Assembly: GCF_035194505.1 (NCBI RefSeq) | Contig: NZ_CP136573.1 | Coordinates: 1,661,001-1,725,000 of the forward strand | Direction of reading: 5' to 3' | DNA from: Erythrobacter sp. | Lineage (GTDB): Bacteria; Pseudomonadota; Alphaproteobacteria; Sphingomonadales; Sphingomonadaceae | Length of the DNA stretch: 64,000 nucleotides | Part shown: positions 55,098-63,674 of the stretch, piece after piece | How positions within the stretch are numbered: position 1 is the stretch's first letter | Layout: each line of letters begins with the position of its first letter | The notes under the pieces: generated by a model | Databases searched by the model: none | What the model saw: the letters and a program-made list of their open reading frames with translations, nothing else | Told to the model about the DNA's origin: nothing | Translations under genes and position numbers: made by a program

Positions 55098-56230
55098 GCC
55101 TTTTTGAACGGCGTGCGTCCACCCAGATAAAGCTGGTCGCTCGCCACCCCCGCCCGCTCGCGCTCGAGGAAATCGGCGACAGCGGCGCGGAAGCCGGGAT
55201 CGGCGATCCAGTGGGCCGACCAGGTCTGCACCGGCTCATATCCGCGGGCGAGCTTGTGCCCGCCTTGCGCTCCCGCCTCGACCCGCGCGAGGCCCCGTGC
55301 GATCGCTGCGTCGATGGCCTGATAATAGCACAGCTCGAAATGCAGGAAGCGCACCTCGCGGGTGCAGCCCCAATAGCGCCCGTAGAGCGCATCCTTGCCG
55401 ACAAAGTTCAGCGCGCCCGCGATTGCTTCGTCGCCATCATAGGCGAGCATCAGCACGATCCGCTCCCCCATCCGCTCGCCCAGCAGGCTGAAGGCCTCGC
55501 GCGTCAGATAGGGATGGCCCCATTTGCGCGCGCCGGTATCCTGATAGAACACCCAGAAAGCGTCCCAGTGTTCCTCTCGTATCTCGCTGCCGGTGAGATG
55601 GCGGATGGTGAGGCCCTCGACCGCCGCCGCACGTTCCTTGCGCAGATCCTTGCGCTTCCTAGAGGACAGCGCACCGAGAAAATCCTCGAAGCTGCCGTAA
55701 TCGCGGTTGAACCAGTGGAACTGGATATCCGAGCGCAGCAGCCAGCCAGCCGCTTCGAACAGGGGCAATTGCGCAGGTTCGATGAAGGTCGCGTGGGCGC
55801 TCGACATGGTGTTCTGCACACACACCGCCTCGGCCCCTTTGAGCAGATGCGGCGCAAGGCTCGGGTCGGAGAGCAGCAGGCGCGGGCCGGTGGCAGGCGT
55901 AAAGGGCGCGGCGATCTGGAGCTTGGGGTAATAGCGTCCGCCCGCACGATGCCATGCATCGGCCCAGCTGTGATCGAACACATATTCGCCCTTGCTGTGC
56001 CCCTTGGCATAGGACGGCAGGGCGGCGAGCAGCTTGCCTGCATCATCGGTGATGACAATCGGCGCAGGCTCCCAGCCGGTGCCGGGGCCGACGCTGCCGG
56101 AATCTTCCATCGCGGTCAGGAATTCGTGGGAGACGAAGGGGTTGTACTTGCCGCCCAGCGCGTTCCATGCGTCGCGCTCGAAGCTGCCCACGGAAGGCGC
56201 GATGCGGACGGTCAATTCGGGCGCGCTCAC
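55094..56230 (-). CDS. GNAT-fold protein, DUF482/FemAB-like
   Basis: A 378-residue protein in the acyltransferase group often annotated as peptidogalycan biosynthesis proteins. It has NPFVSHEFLTAMEDSGSVG, SSRKRKDLRKERAA, FYQDTGARKWGHPYLTREAF, and YWGCTREVRFLHFELCYYQAI. The GTG at 56230 overlaps the stop of the GDPD gene (GTGA). It is the last gene of a five-gene operon. The true substrate is not known. Confidence 0.85.
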   Translation of the reverse strand: MSAPELTVRIAPSVGSFERDAWNALGGKYNPFVSHEFLTAMEDSGSVGPGTGWEPAPIVITDDAGKLLAALPSYAKGHSKGEYVFDHSWADAWHRAGGRYYPKLQIAAPFTPATGPRLLLSDPSLAPHLLKGAEAVCVQNTMSSAHATFIEPAQLPLFEAAGWLLRSDIQFHWFNRDYGSFEDFLGALSSRKRKDLRKERAAAVEGLTIRHLTGSEIREEHWDAFWVFYQDTGARKWGHPYLTREAFSLLGERMGERIVLMLAYDGDEAIAGALNFVGKDALYGRYWGCTREVRFLHFELCYYQAIDAAIARGLARVEAGAQGGHKLARGYEPVQTWSAHWIADPGFRAAVADFLERERAGVASDQLYLGGRTPFKKA

Positions 56231-56955
56231 GCCAGCCCTGCCCCTTCGGCAATGATCGCATCGGCATGGGCCTGCCCGCGCGCGCGGGTCTCGGGCGAGC
56301 GCACTGTCCACGTCAGCAGCGGGCGACCGCTCTCGCGCCACAGGCCTGTCAGCGCATTGGGAATGTCGCGCACGTCGCTGGCGAGGAAATCGGGCGCCGC
56401 GCGCTCCAGCGCATGGCGCGCGCGCCACGCGCTCCTGTAGCCGTGATCGAGCGTGTCGGTGATGACGAGGCCGCGCACCATTTCAGGCGCGTTTTTGGCG
56501 AACCATTCGCCCATCCTGAGATCGAAGCTCATCACCGCAACCGGCCCGGAATAACCAGCCAGCGCTTTCGCAATCGCGATGCATGGTTCAGCCAGCGAAA
56601 GGTGCGGCTGCGCCTTCACCTCCACCAGCAGTGGCACCCGCCCGGCGACCAGATCGAGCAGCTCGGTCAGCCGCCAGATCGTCTGCTGCGTCTCCAACAG
56701 CGGGATGCGGCACAGATCATCGGCGCTGCGGGCGGCCACCTTGCCGCGTTCCCCGGTGAGCCGGTCAAGCTCCCAGTCGTGGAAGACGAGCGGCACATTG
56801 TCGCGGCTCATCTGGATATCGCATTCGATCCCCATGCCGGCCGCAATCGCGCCCTCGGCAGCGGCGCGCGAATTCTCGGGCACGCCCTCATGGTGCAAAC
56901 CGCGATGGGCATATTCCCACCGCGTCAGCCAATCGGGGGCACTGCGAGCGGTCAT
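56227..56955 (-). CDS. Glycerophosphodiester phosphodiesterase
   Basis: A 242-residue GDPD. It has the catalytic YAHRGLHHEGVPENSRAA, IECDIQMSRDNVPLVFHDW (Glu/Asp metal ligands and second His), and VPLLVEVKAQ. It releases glycerol-3-phosphate from lipid-derived diesters in the cytoplasm. Overlaps the RidA gene (ATGA). Confidence 0.93.
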   Translation of the reverse strand: MTARSAPDWLTRWEYAHRGLHHEGVPENSRAAAEGAIAAGMGIECDIQMSRDNVPLVFHDWELDRLTGERGKVAARSADDLCRIPLLETQQTIWRLTELLDLVAGRVPLLVEVKAQPHLSLAEPCIAIAKALAGYSGPVAVMSFDLRMGEWFAKNAPEMVRGLVITDTLDHGYRSAWRARHALERAAPDFLASDVRDIPNALTGLWRESGRPLLTWTVRSPETRARGQAHADAIIAEGAGLA

Positions 56956-57407
56956 GCCCGCAATGCGACCACCGCATCGACTTCCACCGCCGCGCCGCGC
57001 GGCAGAGCGGGCACGCCAACTGCGGCGCGGGCGTGCTGCCCTGCTCCGCCGAACACCTGCTCCATCAGATCGGACGCGCCATTGGCGACTTCGGGCTGAT
57101 CGGTGAAGTCGGCGGTGCAGTTGATGAAGGCGCCGAGCTTAACGATCCGCTCGACCTGTTCAAGCAGCCCGGCGGCCTGAAGCTGGGCGACGATCATCAG
57201 GGCGCAGGCGCGCGCTGCGGCCTGCCCTTCGGCAACGCTCACATCGTCACCCAGCCGGCCCTTGACCACCTGCCCGTCGACGAAGGGCAGCTGGCCCGAG
57301 ACATGGGCAAAGCCGCCATGAACCACCACCGGAACATAGCTGGCGACCGGCGCGGCGGCCTTGGGCAGAGTGATGCCGAGTTCGGCGAGTTTGGCAGCAA
57401 TCGTCAT
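56952..57407 (-). CDS. RidA/YjgF family protein
   Basis: A 151-residue protein of the Rid superfamily (enamine/imine deaminase fold). It has GFAHVSGQLPFVDG and the C-terminal ARAAVGVPALPRGAAVEVDAVV with the Arg and Glu that bind the substrate carboxylate in RidA. ATG at 57407 (MTIAAKLAELG) is chosen, two bases after the HAD stop. The subgroup and substrate are unclear. Confidence 0.9.
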   Translation of the reverse strand: MTIAAKLAELGITLPKAAAPVASYVPVVVHGGFAHVSGQLPFVDGQVVKGRLGDDVSVAEGQAAARACALMIVAQLQAAGLLEQVERIVKLGAFINCTADFTDQPEVANGASDLMEQVFGGAGQHARAAVGVPALPRGAAVEVDAVVALRA

Positions 57408-57409
57408 GA

Positions 57410-58030
57410 TCAATTCTCCAGTCGTTCGAGCAGCCACGGCAGGGCTTCATCCCAGCGGTCAATCCGGGCTTCGGCGTGGCCGGCCTTGTGGGCGCAATCA
57501 ATAGCATGGGCGATCATCGGCTCGCCACACAGGTGCAGGCGGGTGACGTGCGGGGTGATCTCGGCCACGGATGCGTGGTGCTGGGCGAGATCGTCGATGA
57601 AGACCGCGCGGGTCGGCGCATATTCATCGATGATCGCCTTCAGCGCCGGGCCCTTGGGCCCCTGATTGGTGAACACCCGCGCATTGATCCCGACCTTGGC
57701 GAGCTGCTGGGCGCGGGCATCGCGGTGGCCATCGACGAGGTTCGTCAGGATCACCACATCGGCCTTCTCGGCAAGGGTGTTGATCCCCTCCACCGCGCCG
57801 GCAATCGGCATTTGCGAGTCCATCTCGTTGTCGAAGAACTTGCCCAGCATCTTCCAGATATCGGGCGGGGCGAGCAGCTCGCCGCTTTCCTTCCAGCGAA
57901 GGGCTTCTGCAAAATTGTGGCCTTCGAGATGGAAGCTGACACCCTGGCTCGCCTCCAGCCAGTCCTTGAACGGGGCGACCATGTGCAGCAGCACTTCGTC
58001 GCAATCGGAGATGATCAGGGGGCGGGTCAT
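57410..58030 (-). CDS. HAD-superfamily hydrolase
   Basis: A 206-residue protein with motif I IISDCDEVLLHM (Asp-x-Asp), motif II VVILTNLVDG (Thr), Lys in NQGPKGPALKAI and motif IV AVFIDDLAQHH. The phosphatase substrate is not visible. It overlaps the DUF3572 gene (ATGA) and leads into RidA, so it lies in the same operon. Confidence 0.88.
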   Translation of the reverse strand: MTRPLIISDCDEVLLHMVAPFKDWLEASQGVSFHLEGHNFAEALRWKESGELLAPPDIWKMLGKFFDNEMDSQMPIAGAVEGINTLAEKADVVILTNLVDGHRDARAQQLAKVGINARVFTNQGPKGPALKAIIDEYAPTRAVFIDDLAQHHASVAEITPHVTRLHLCGEPMIAHAIDCAHKAGHAEARIDRWDEALPWLLERLEN

Positions 58031-58263
58031 GCTAGCAAAAGATCCTTGGCGGCGACCAGCTCCTCGGGCGTGACAGCCAGTGCCTCGGCGGCGCGGATCA
58101 GATCGGGTTCGTCATTGGCGAGAAATTCGAGTGCGCTGGCAAGGATCATGGGATCGCCCAGCCCCGCGCGCAGACTATCGGGATCGAGCCCCGTCAGTTC
58201 AAGATAGCGCGCGGCCCGCTCCTCGCTTTCCAGCACCCAGCCGAGCGCCGCCAGCGCCAGCAT
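58027..58263 (-). CDS. DUF3572 protein
   Basis: A 78-residue helical protein with MLALAALGWVLESEERAARYLELTGLDPDSLRAGLGDP, seen here as ALGWVLESEERAARYLELTG and LLA at the end, matching DUF3572. No function is known. The frame stays open upstream of the ATG without a good start, so the true N-terminus may be a few residues longer. First gene of the operon. Confidence 0.78.
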   Translation of the reverse strand: MLALAALGWVLESEERAARYLELTGLDPDSLRAGLGDPMILASALEFLANDEPDLIRAAEALAVTPEELVAAKDLLLA

Positions 58264-58370
58264 CTGCGGGCTGGCGGAGGGGCCATCATTCGCGGGGTCG
58301 GCGGGATGCGGGATTGTCCTGTCCTCTCAGGGGGGGTAATCGACGGGCGGTATCGGATGCGGGGCGTGCA

Positions 58371-58733
58371 GTGACAAAACGGATAATGGTTGTCGAGGAC
58401 AATGACCTCAACCGGAAATTGTTCTGCGATGTGCTGCGCGCCAATGGCTTCGAGGTGGAGCCGGTGGCCGATGGCAACCTCGTGCTCGATACCGCGCGGG
58501 CGATCGCGCCCGATCTCATCATCATGGACATCCAGCTGGGCGGCATTTCGGGCGTTGATCTGATCGAGGCCGCCAAGCGCGACCGGCGGCTGTCGGCCAT
58601 TCCGGTGCTGGCCGTCACCGCCTTTGCGGCCAAGGGTGACGAGGAACGCATCCGTGCCGCCGGCGCGGAAGGCTACCTGTCGAAGCCGGTGTCGATCGGG
58701 CCGTTCATGAATGCAGTGAAGGCGCTGGTGTAG
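58371..58733 (+). CDS. divK: Single-domain response regulator DivK
   Basis: A 120-residue receiver-only protein. KRIMVVEDNDLNRKLFCDVLR holds the acidic pocket, Asp53 (LIIMDIQLGGISG) is the phospho-acceptor, and Lys in YLSKPVS is conserved. GTG at 58371 is the start that gives the standard DivK length. In Caulobacter DivK steers CtrA through DivJ/PleC/DivL. The partner kinases are not in the window. Confidence 0.92.
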   Translation: MTKRIMVVEDNDLNRKLFCDVLRANGFEVEPVADGNLVLDTARAIAPDLIIMDIQLGGISGVDLIEAAKRDRRLSAIPVLAVTAFAAKGDEERIRAAGAEGYLSKPVSIGPFMNAVKALV

Positions 58734-58812
58734 CGCAGCCTCGCGTTAACCGTCCATTCATGGCGGGGATTCGAAAACCTGCATAGAAAGCAGCGGGTTA
58801 AACGGAGGCTCT

Positions 58813-59733
58813 ATGCGTAGCCGGGTCGCACTGGTGTTCGCCTTGGTTTCGGCAATTCTGGCATGGCCTGCAGGGCTCCGCGCCCAGCCGCCCGGGGATG
58901 ATTACCCGAGCGAGATCGAAGTTCTCGGCCAGCGCGAGATCGCAAGGCAGCTGTTCAAGGACAATCTGCGGGACATGACCGAGCGCCTCAGCGTGTTCGA
59001 ATCCATGCCGCGCTTCTTCCAGCCACTGTGCCTTGAGGTTGCCGGGCTCGCGGCGGATCAGGGGAAGTTGGTGGCCGAGCGCATCCTTGCCACCTCGCGC
59101 GAGGTCGGCCTCGGAGAGCCGCGGGCCGGATGCCGCGCCAATGCGGTGGTGATCGTGGTCGATGATCCCGGGCGGATGTACAAGCGGCTGGTGAGCAAGC
59201 GGCTCGATCTGGTCGGGGTGCTCCCGTTCCGCGACGTGCACACCCGTCGGATCGAGAACGCGTTGCGCGCCCGGGAGCCGGTGGTGTGGTGGAGCGTGCT
59301 TGGTACCGCCAACGCGCAAGGCGTGACCTTCAACGACCTCGGCCTTGTGGTCTCGCAGAACCCCGCGGCGTCACGCACCTCGGCCGCCACCTATCGCCCC
59401 AAGGTGCTGACCGTGGTGATGTATGATGCCCGAAAGCTGGGCGGCGCCACACTCGAACAGATCGCCGATAACGCCGCACTGCACATCTTCGGGATGCCGC
59501 GCCGGCAGATCGATTTCAGCAATGTCGATCTGCCCTCGTTGCTGAGCATGTTCGCTGAGGGGCCGGACATGGCAGCCCGGTCGCTGACAGATTTCGACCG
59601 GGCCTATCTCAAGGGGCTCTACGGCCTCGGCCCCGGCGCGTTCCAGTCTCGGGTGCCGCGCGCCGTGGTCGCAGCCTATGCCGACCAATGCGAAGCCCAG
59701 AAGAGCGAATGCCGCATCCAGCTGGAAAACTGA
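58813..59733 (+). CDS. Secreted protein of unknown function
   Basis: A 306-residue exported protein. Signal VALVFALVSAILAWPAGLRAQ. The mature part has two conserved-looking Cys (QPLCLEV, AGCRANA) and a C-terminal pair (ADQCEAQKSECRIQ) that could be disulphides. DDPGRMYKRLVSKRLDLVG and DNAALHIFGMP are noted. No family recognised. Single gene. Confidence 0.72.
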   Translation: MRSRVALVFALVSAILAWPAGLRAQPPGDDYPSEIEVLGQREIARQLFKDNLRDMTERLSVFESMPRFFQPLCLEVAGLAADQGKLVAERILATSREVGLGEPRAGCRANAVVIVVDDPGRMYKRLVSKRLDLVGVLPFRDVHTRRIENALRAREPVVWWSVLGTANAQGVTFNDLGLVVSQNPAASRTSAATYRPKVLTVVMYDARKLGGATLEQIADNAALHIFGMPRRQIDFSNVDLPSLLSMFAEGPDMAARSLTDFDRAYLKGLYGLGPGAFQSRVPRAVVAAYADQCEAQKSECRIQLEN

Positions 59734-59736
59734 ACG

Positions 59737-60312
59737 TCAAAGATACTTCAGGCCGTATTCGATCGCGAAGGTGATGGCGGTGATCGTCAGCCCGGCCATG
59801 AAGGTCTTGTAGGCATAGGCGAGGTATTTGTACTTCTTGCGCTGGAGCACCTGCCCGTTCTGGTAGATGTCGTGCAGCATGGTGCGGAAGATCGTCTCGT
59901 CCGCGCGCAGTTCGCCGAGGATGCTCTCGGTCCACTCGTCCTCGTCCATGTGGGTGAAGTAGCCGAAGAACAGCTTGTTCACCTTGCCGTCGTTGAGCTT
60001 GGCCGAGGTCGGACTGCTGATCGAAGGCAGCACCGCAAACACCGCGCACATCGCCGAGACGAAGGCGAACAGCGCCAGCACGGCGAGCGAGACCGGCAGC
60101 GAGCCGTCCTTCGCCTGCCCGACCGAGATGGTGAAGACGAGGAAGGTCGCTCCCATCAGGATCGAGGCTTTGGCATCGGCCATCTGGCTCAGCATCAGAT
60201 TGATCTGCTGGCTGGTGCGCACCAGATGGATCGCGTGGTTGGAAAAGCCCGAGGGCGACGGCACGGATGGCGCCGCCTTGGGCTGATCGTCCTGCGTGGT
60301 GTTTTCAGCCAT
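59737..60312 (-). CDS. Pycsar-effector-type membrane protein (DUF5706/PycTM-like)
   Basis: A 191-residue protein. ADAKASILMGATFLVFT opens the first helix, VSLAVLALFAFVSAMCAVFAVL forms the second, and FFGYFTHMDEDEWTESI and LHDIYQNGQVLQRKKYKYLAYAYKTFMAGL follow, the pattern of DUF5706, the membrane effector domain of Pycsar anti-phage systems. ATG at 60312 follows GGGGGA. No cyclase is adjacent, so it is either an orphan effector or a housekeeping relative. It is divergent from the ACP-spt pair. Confidence 0.75.
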   Translation of the reverse strand: MAENTTQDDQPKAAPSVPSPSGFSNHAIHLVRTSQQINLMLSQMADAKASILMGATFLVFTISVGQAKDGSLPVSLAVLALFAFVSAMCAVFAVLPSISSPTSAKLNDGKVNKLFFGYFTHMDEDEWTESILGELRADETIFRTMLHDIYQNGQVLQRKKYKYLAYAYKTFMAGLTITAITFAIEYGLKYL

Positions 60313-60431
60313 GATTTCCCCCCGGATTGGCCGCACAGCGCCGCTTGGAGGCGGCGAAAACTTGACAAGCTGCATCAACCGCCGCTTTGCAGACGTATTA
60401 TCGTGGCATACGCCGCGCGACAACCGATCCT

Positions 60432-60692
60432 ATGAAAGCACCGCTGCCCATGACCCCCGCCGAAGTCGATGTGTCCATCCGCGCCCTGGTCGAACCCTTC
60501 AACAAGAAGGGCATCGCCATCGAAGACGCGACGACCTTTGCCGGTGATCTCGAATTCGACAGCCTCACCGTGATGGATTTCGTCGCCGCGATCGAGGACG
60601 AGTTCGACATCATCATCTCGATGAACCAACAGGCCGAGATCGAAAACTGGGGTCAGCTCGTCGCCGCAGTCCACAAGTTGCAGGATAGCTGA
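60432..60692 (+). CDS. Acyl carrier protein, sphingolipid-type
   Basis: An 86-residue carrier protein with the phosphopantetheine Ser44 in LEFDSLTVMDFV. It lies two bases before spt. In Caulobacter and other sphingolipid makers a dedicated ACP feeds acyl chains to serine palmitoyltransferase. The ATG at 60432 gives the compact fold; longer readings run into the divergent promoter. Confidence 0.9.
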   Translation: MKAPLPMTPAEVDVSIRALVEPFNKKGIAIEDATTFAGDLEFDSLTVMDFVAAIEDEFDIIISMNQQAEIENWGQLVAAVHKLQDS

Positions 60693-60694
60693 TA

Positions 60695-61933
60695 ATGGCA
60701 ACCGCCATGACCGAAACGACCATCGCAGCCGAACCCGTCGATCTGCTCGCGAAGTTCGATCCGATCATCCAGACCCGCGAGCAACTGCTAGCCGCCGGGG
60801 TGGAGGATCCGTTCAACCTCGTGATGGAGCAGGTGCTCTCGCCGACCCGCGCGGTGTGCAATGGGCGCGACACGATCCTGCTCGGCACATACAACTACAT
60901 GGGCATGACCTTCGACCCCGACGTGATTGCGGCGGGCCAGGCAGCGATGCAGGATTTCGGTGCCGGCACCACCGGCAGCCGCGTGCTCAACGGCACCTTC
61001 CGCGATCACCGCGATGTCGAGGCCGCGCTGCGCGAGTTTTACGCCATGGATCACGCCATGGTGTTCTCGACCGGCTATCAGGCCAACCTCGGGATCATCT
61101 CCACGCTGGCGGGCAAGGGTGACTACATCATCCTCGACATCGACAGCCACGCCTCGATCTATGATGGCTGCGCGATGGGCCGCGCCGAAGTCGTGCCGTT
61201 CAAGCACAACGACGTCGAGGCCTTGGAAAAGCGCCTCAAGCGCATTCCCGAAGGCGCGGGCAAGCTGGTGGTGCTCGAAGGTGTCTATTCGATGATGGGC
61301 GATGTCGCGCCGCTGAAGGAGATGGTCCGCATCGCCAAGGAAAACGGCGCGATGGTGCTGGTCGACGAAGCGCACTCGATGGGCTTCATCGGCGAACACG
61401 GCCGCGGCGTTGCCGAGGAGCAGGGCGTGCTTGATGATGTCGATTTCATCATCGGCACCTTCTCCAAGAGCGTCGGCACGGTCGGCGGCTTCTGCGTGTC
61501 GAACCATCCCAAGTTCGAAGTGCTGCGGCTGGTGTGCCGCCCTTACGTCTTCACCGCGGCGCTCCCGCCGTCGGTGATGGCGAGCTCGGCGGCATCGATC
61601 CGCAAGCTCATGCACGGCGGCAACAAGCGCGCGCACCTGTGGGAGAACAGCCGCACGCTGCACAAGGGCCTGCGCGATCTCGGCTTCAAGCTGGGCACGG
61701 ACGAACCCCAGAGCGCGATCATCGCGGTGATCATGCCCGATCTCGAACGCGGCGCGATGATGTGGGAGGCGCTCCTGAAGGAAGGCCTCTACGTGAACCT
61801 CGCGCGGCCCCCGGCGACCCCGGCAGGCATGACGCTGCTGCGCTGCTCGCTGTGTGCGGAACACTCGGCCGAACAGGTGCAGACCATCCTCGGCATGTTC
61901 GAGCGCGCCGGCAAGGCGATCGGGATCATCTGA
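60695..61933 (+). CDS. spt: Serine palmitoyltransferase
   Basis: A 412-residue PLP enzyme of the alpha-oxoamine synthase family, first step of sphingolipid synthesis. It has LLGTYNYMGMTFDPDVI, FGAGTTGSRVLNGTFRDH, VLVDEAHSMGFIGEHGRG, and the PLP Lys in IIGTFSKSVGTVGGF. Its preceding ACP gene and the organism type favour SPT over ALA synthase or KBL. Sphingolipids replace part of the LPS in Sphingomonadales. Confidence 0.93.
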   Translation: MATAMTETTIAAEPVDLLAKFDPIIQTREQLLAAGVEDPFNLVMEQVLSPTRAVCNGRDTILLGTYNYMGMTFDPDVIAAGQAAMQDFGAGTTGSRVLNGTFRDHRDVEAALREFYAMDHAMVFSTGYQANLGIISTLAGKGDYIILDIDSHASIYDGCAMGRAEVVPFKHNDVEALEKRLKRIPEGAGKLVVLEGVYSMMGDVAPLKEMVRIAKENGAMVLVDEAHSMGFIGEHGRGVAEEQGVLDDVDFIIGTFSKSVGTVGGFCVSNHPKFEVLRLVCRPYVFTAALPPSVMASSAASIRKLMHGGNKRAHLWENSRTLHKGLRDLGFKLGTDEPQSAIIAVIMPDLERGAMMWEALLKEGLYVNLARPPATPAGMTLLRCSLCAEHSAEQVQTILGMFERAGKAIGII

Positions 61934-62065
61934 TCGTCGGGCCTGCGCCCGGCCTCATCGCACCGCTATCTCGCCATCGGCGGCCCGCATGTCGGCTGGG
62001 CCGCTGGCTGAGGCGCGCCCGATGGTGCGTATGCTGTCCGTGACAAACCATATTGGTTATTTTCC

Positions 62066-62094
62066 TTGACATCGTGACGCTCTTTGGTTAGAAA
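62066..62094 (+). promoter_or_regulatory. Sigma-70-type promoter before the GTA remnant
   Basis: TTGACA-N17-TAGAAA at 62066-62094, with the palindrome AACCATATTGGTT (62046-62058) immediately upstream and a further TTGGTT in the spacer. It would drive the terminase-like genes. It is one of the best promoters seen in the window. Confidence 0.6.
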
Positions 62095-62180
62095 AGGGCA
62101 TCATCGAGAAATAGTGATTCGTCCGGACGCCGGCCCCCAGGGGTTCGGCGCCTGTTCGTTTTCGCGCAGGGAGAGTGCCG

Positions 62181-62639
62181 ATGGAAATGTCCGGCTATCT
62201 GCTCCACGTCGAAGCCAGTGAACCTCCGGCCAAGCGACATTGGCGCACCCGCTTTCTCGAACGCCTGGCCGAGACATCGAGCGTCGCAGCGGCAGCAGCC
62301 CATGCCGGCGTGTCGGTGGCCCGCGCCTGCCGCACCCGGCGGGAGGAGCCCGATTTCGCCCGCCAGTGGCTCGGCGCATTGGCGGAGGGATATCTCCACC
62401 TCGAAATGGAGGTTCTGCGGCGGCTGCGCCAGGGCGACTTCAAGGCCAGCGAGACCGAGCGCTATGATTTTGCCAACGCGATCCGCCTGCTTGTGGCCCA
62501 CCGCGACATGGCTGCCGGGCCGCAGAGCCGCATCCGCGAAGTCAGCGCGGCAGAGGTGCGCGCCTCGATCGACCGCAAGATCGAGGATATCCGGCGGCGT
62601 CTGACCCATGACCGCCCCGACGAGCCGCAAGTCCCGTGA
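62181..62639 (+). CDS. Terminase small subunit-like protein of a GTA/prophage remnant
   Basis: A 152-residue protein with a helix-turn-helix-like start (RFLERLAETSSVAAAAAHAGVSVARACRTR) and a helical C-terminus ending in DRPDEPQVP. Its position, with a GTGA overlap to the terminase large subunit gene, suggests the packaging small subunit of a GTA cluster. ATG at 62181 follows GGGAGAG. Confidence 0.7.
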   Translation: MEMSGYLLHVEASEPPAKRHWRTRFLERLAETSSVAAAAAHAGVSVARACRTRREEPDFARQWLGALAEGYLHLEMEVLRRLRQGDFKASETERYDFANAIRLLVAHRDMAAGPQSRIREVSAAEVRASIDRKIEDIRRRLTHDRPDEPQVP

Positions 62640-63139
62640 TCGGCGCCTATCAATGGTTCCTCGCAGCATCGCCAAAGGTTCGGGCAATGGTCATCGCCGC
62701 CATGAACAGCGGCGAGCGGAACAAGCACGAATTCGTATGGGAATACCGCGCCCGTGAAGAGCAGCTGCCCCCACCGGGCGACTGGCGGATCTGGATGGTG
62801 ATGGCCGGGCGCGGCTTCGGCAAGACCCGGGCCGGTGCGGAATGGGTGCGGATGGTGGCCGATGGCAACCCCGAGGCACGCATCGCGCTGGTGTCCGCCT
62901 CGCTGGCAGAAGCCCGCGCGGTGATGGTCGAGGGCGAGAGCGGCTTGCTGGCAGTGTTCCCGCCGGACGAGCGCCCGGTGTTCGAGCCCTCGCTGCACCG
63001 GGTCCGTTTCGCCAATGGCGCAATGGCTCAGCTGTTCTCGGCCGCCGAACCAGAGACCCTGCGCGGGCCGCAGCACAGCCATGCCTGCCGGTCAGGCGCA
63101 GAAGGAGTTCTACGTCAATCAGGCGCTTACGATCCTTGA
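62636..63139 (+). pseudogene. Terminase large subunit, 3'-deleted
   Basis: The N-terminal ATPase part is intact: WRIWMVMAGRGFGKTRAGAEW (Walker A GRGFGKT), then ALVSASLAEAR, and SAAEPETLRGPQHSHA. There the family continues with its Walker B and nuclease domain, but here the frame changes to an unrelated short tail and stops. Only about 150 of the usual 430 or so residues remain. Probably non-functional. Confidence 0.88.
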
Positions 63140-63491
63140 TGGGCTGGCGCAGCAGGCGGTCGTGTCGTCGCTGCCGCAACCGCCTGCGGATGCAGGCGAA
63201 GGGGGCTGCTACAGAATTACCGCGCCTGCGTCCGGCGAATGGAGCGGGCATGCCGATCAGATCGCGATACGGATCGCGGACAGCTGGCACTTCGTCGCCC
63301 CCGCGCAGGGCATGCTGCTTTTCGACCGCGCCGCGGGCGTCTGGCTATGCTTCCGATCCGCATGGGAAAGTGCCCCGGCGCTGTCGGCCCCTACCGGCGG
63401 CACTGTCATCGACGTCGAGGCGCGGGCCCTACTTGCCCAGCTGCTTGCCGGACTGCGATCGATCGGACTTGTCGCGCCGCTAATAAGTTAG
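63081..63491 (+). pseudogene. DUF2793 tail-protein fragment of the GTA remnant
   Basis: A 136-residue frame beginning MPAGQAQKEFYVNQAL. Its pattern (AGQAQKE..., PPADAGEGGCYRI, ADSWHFVAPAQGMLLFDRAAG) is that of DUF2793 proteins, which close GTA tail clusters. The normal first 10-15 residues are missing, because the deletion joined this gene to the terminase. It could still be translated from the ATG at 63081. Confidence 0.75.
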
Positions 63492-63674
63492 TCATGCAGG
63501 CCCTGCAAAACGTCTTCAACCGCGTTGCAGATTAACCTTCTTGCCATCTCTTTTCATTAGACAAGGCATAGAGACATTCTTGCAACACATGTTTGCTATT
63601 GACCGCTTGCTTCTTCATTGGGGAAAAGATAGAGACCATGGGTGCCTCAAGTCGATAACAAAGGGGAAATTTGA
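63492..63674. other. Gap before the outer-membrane protein gene
   Basis: An AT-richer 183-bp gap with no supported gene. No full sigma-70 promoter was identified. Confidence 0.4.

Noticed and set aside
19087..60312. Broken cyclase and DUF5706 protein as one Pycsar operon
   Set aside because: They lie 38 kb apart in different contexts, so a joint operon is not supported; only a functional link remains possible.
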